A DNA stretch of 14,561 nucleotides from Sulfurimonas sp. (GTDB taxonomy: Bacteria > Campylobacterota > Campylobacteria > Campylobacterales > Sulfurimonadaceae), in the NCBI GenBank assembly GCA_022712845.1, contig JAFLJV010000147.1, positions 1 through 14,561 of the forward strand. The letters are read 5' to 3'. Of the stretch, positions 14,067 through 14,561 are shown in pieces; within the stretch, counting starts at the first letter, position 1, and each line of letters starts with the position of its first letter. A model generated the notes under the pieces. That model was not told the origin of the DNA, did no database searches, and saw nothing but the letters and a program-made list of their open reading frames with translations. The position numbers were made by a program, and so were the translations under genes.

Positions 14067-14561
14067 ATGTTAAATAAAAAAGTAATTTCATTATCTTGTA
14101 TTATTGTAGCCTCACTTTACGCTACTGATGTAGAACTCTCCCCAATAAGTGTAGAATCAACTACAATAACAGAAGTTAGTCAAAATGCTCAAACTTCGAC
14201 TGATTTAGCACAAGCTTTAAGCTCAAGTGTTCCAAGTATCGATATGAATCGTCGTAGTGGTATTGCAAATGATATCTATATCCGTGGTCAAAAAAGAGAT
14301 AATATCTCTGTTGATGTTGATGGAACAAAAGTTTGTGGTGCTTGTCCAAATAGAATGGATCCTCCTATTTCACATATATTGGCAAATCAAATAGATGAAA
14401 TTGAAGTGATAGAGGGAACTTATGATATAGAAAATTTTGGAACTCTAAGTGGTGGAATTAAAATCAAAACTAAACAACCAACAAAAGAGCTACATGGTGA
14501 AGTAAATTTTGGTTTAGGTAGTTTTAATTATAAAAAAATAGGGGTAACTCTTAGTGGCGGT
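14067..14561 (+). CDS. TonB-dependent receptor, OprC/NosA-like copper type (3' truncated by the window)
   Basis: 165 residues are visible and the frame is open to the end of the window. MLNKKVISLSCIIVASLYA is a signal peptide with a likely cut after Ala19. The plug domain follows: T-D-L-A-Q-A-L-S-S-S-V-P-S-I-D, then DIYIRGQKRDNISVDVDG, then VIEGTYDIENFGTLSGGIKIKT leading into the first barrel strands. The segment V-C-G-A-C-P-N-R-M-D-P-P (codons ~90-101) matches the CPNRMDPP signature of the copper receptors OprC and NosA, where the C-x3-M pair helps bind copper. So this is probably an outer-membrane copper importer, which would fit supply to nitrous-oxide reductase or haem-copper oxidases. 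AAGG eight bases before the ATG supports the start. The metal assignment is inference from the motif. Confidence 0.85.
   Translation, partial: MLNKKVISLSCIIVASLYATDVELSPISVESTTITEVSQNAQTSTDLAQALSSSVPSIDMNRRSGIANDIYIRGQKRDNISVDVDGTKVCGACPNRMDPPISHILANQIDEIEVIEGTYDIENFGTLSGGIKIKTKQPTKELHGEVNFGLGSFNYKKIGVTLSGG

Noticed and set aside
1..14561. Defence system, CRISPR array, phage or insertion element
   Set aside because: All sizeable genes are housekeeping or envelope genes, no terminal or direct repeat framework is present, and no transposase, integrase, nuclease or toxin motifs were seen.

Overview
The window is AT-rich, densely packed chromosomal DNA of a Campylobacterota (epsilonproteobacterial) bacterium, most like a free-living Sulfurimonas/Sulfurovum/Arcobacter-type organism. 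This rests on codon and base composition, on Lpp20-type lipoproteins, on Campylobacter-like -10 promoters (often TGnTATAAT, without a clear -35 box), and on the gene order argF-hemB / ribA-rsmG, which I recall from Campylobacter jejuni. No insertion sequence, phage gene, CRISPR array, rRNA or tRNA was seen. It is mostly a housekeeping region.

Layout. 1-2039 (+): the end of a beta-barrel-like protein, a periplasmic DUF3108-like protein, and a membrane-anchored TerB/J-domain co-chaperone (DjlA type). 2043-2507 (-): a small purine-type phosphoribosyltransferase. 2571-4216 (+): two lipoproteins, both with LPP20-like features. 4340-5836 (+): the ribosome-assembly GTPase Der, closed by a strong hairpin shared with the convergent hpf-hemJ pair (6742 to 5875, -). 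6861-7826 (+): trpS. 7827-8055: a non-coding gap holding the trpS terminator and a minus-strand RNA that I read as a c-di-GMP-I (GEMM-I) riboswitch aptamer. 8056-10005 (-): hemB then argF. 10078-11854 (+): ribA, rsmG, a small membrane-anchored zinc-knuckle protein and a conserved-looking hypothetical protein, all abutting or overlapping by 1-4 bases. 11851-12867 (-): alr. 12884-13879 (+): an agmatine deiminase family gene. 13829-13984 (-): a 51-residue one-helix membrane protein. 14067 to the end (+): the start of an OprC/NosA-like TonB-dependent copper receptor.

Functional themes are translation and ribosome biology (der, hpf, trpS, rsmG), haem synthesis (hemB, hemJ), riboflavin (ribA), arginine/polyamine chemistry (argF, agmatine deiminase), cell-wall D-alanine (alr) and the envelope.

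The most interesting item is the riboswitch at 7920-7993. It shows a GNRA-capped helix with strand-specific G-U pairs, a GACGGAAAGCC core and a compensatory core base-pair swap. It lies 3' of argF, and no gene follows it: downstream lies the 3' end of trpS in antisense. A second theme is three minus-strand genes (phosphoribosyltransferase, alr, the 51-residue ORF) that have a -10-like hexamer ending exactly six bases before the ATG and no Shine-Dalgarno, which suggests leaderless mRNAs.
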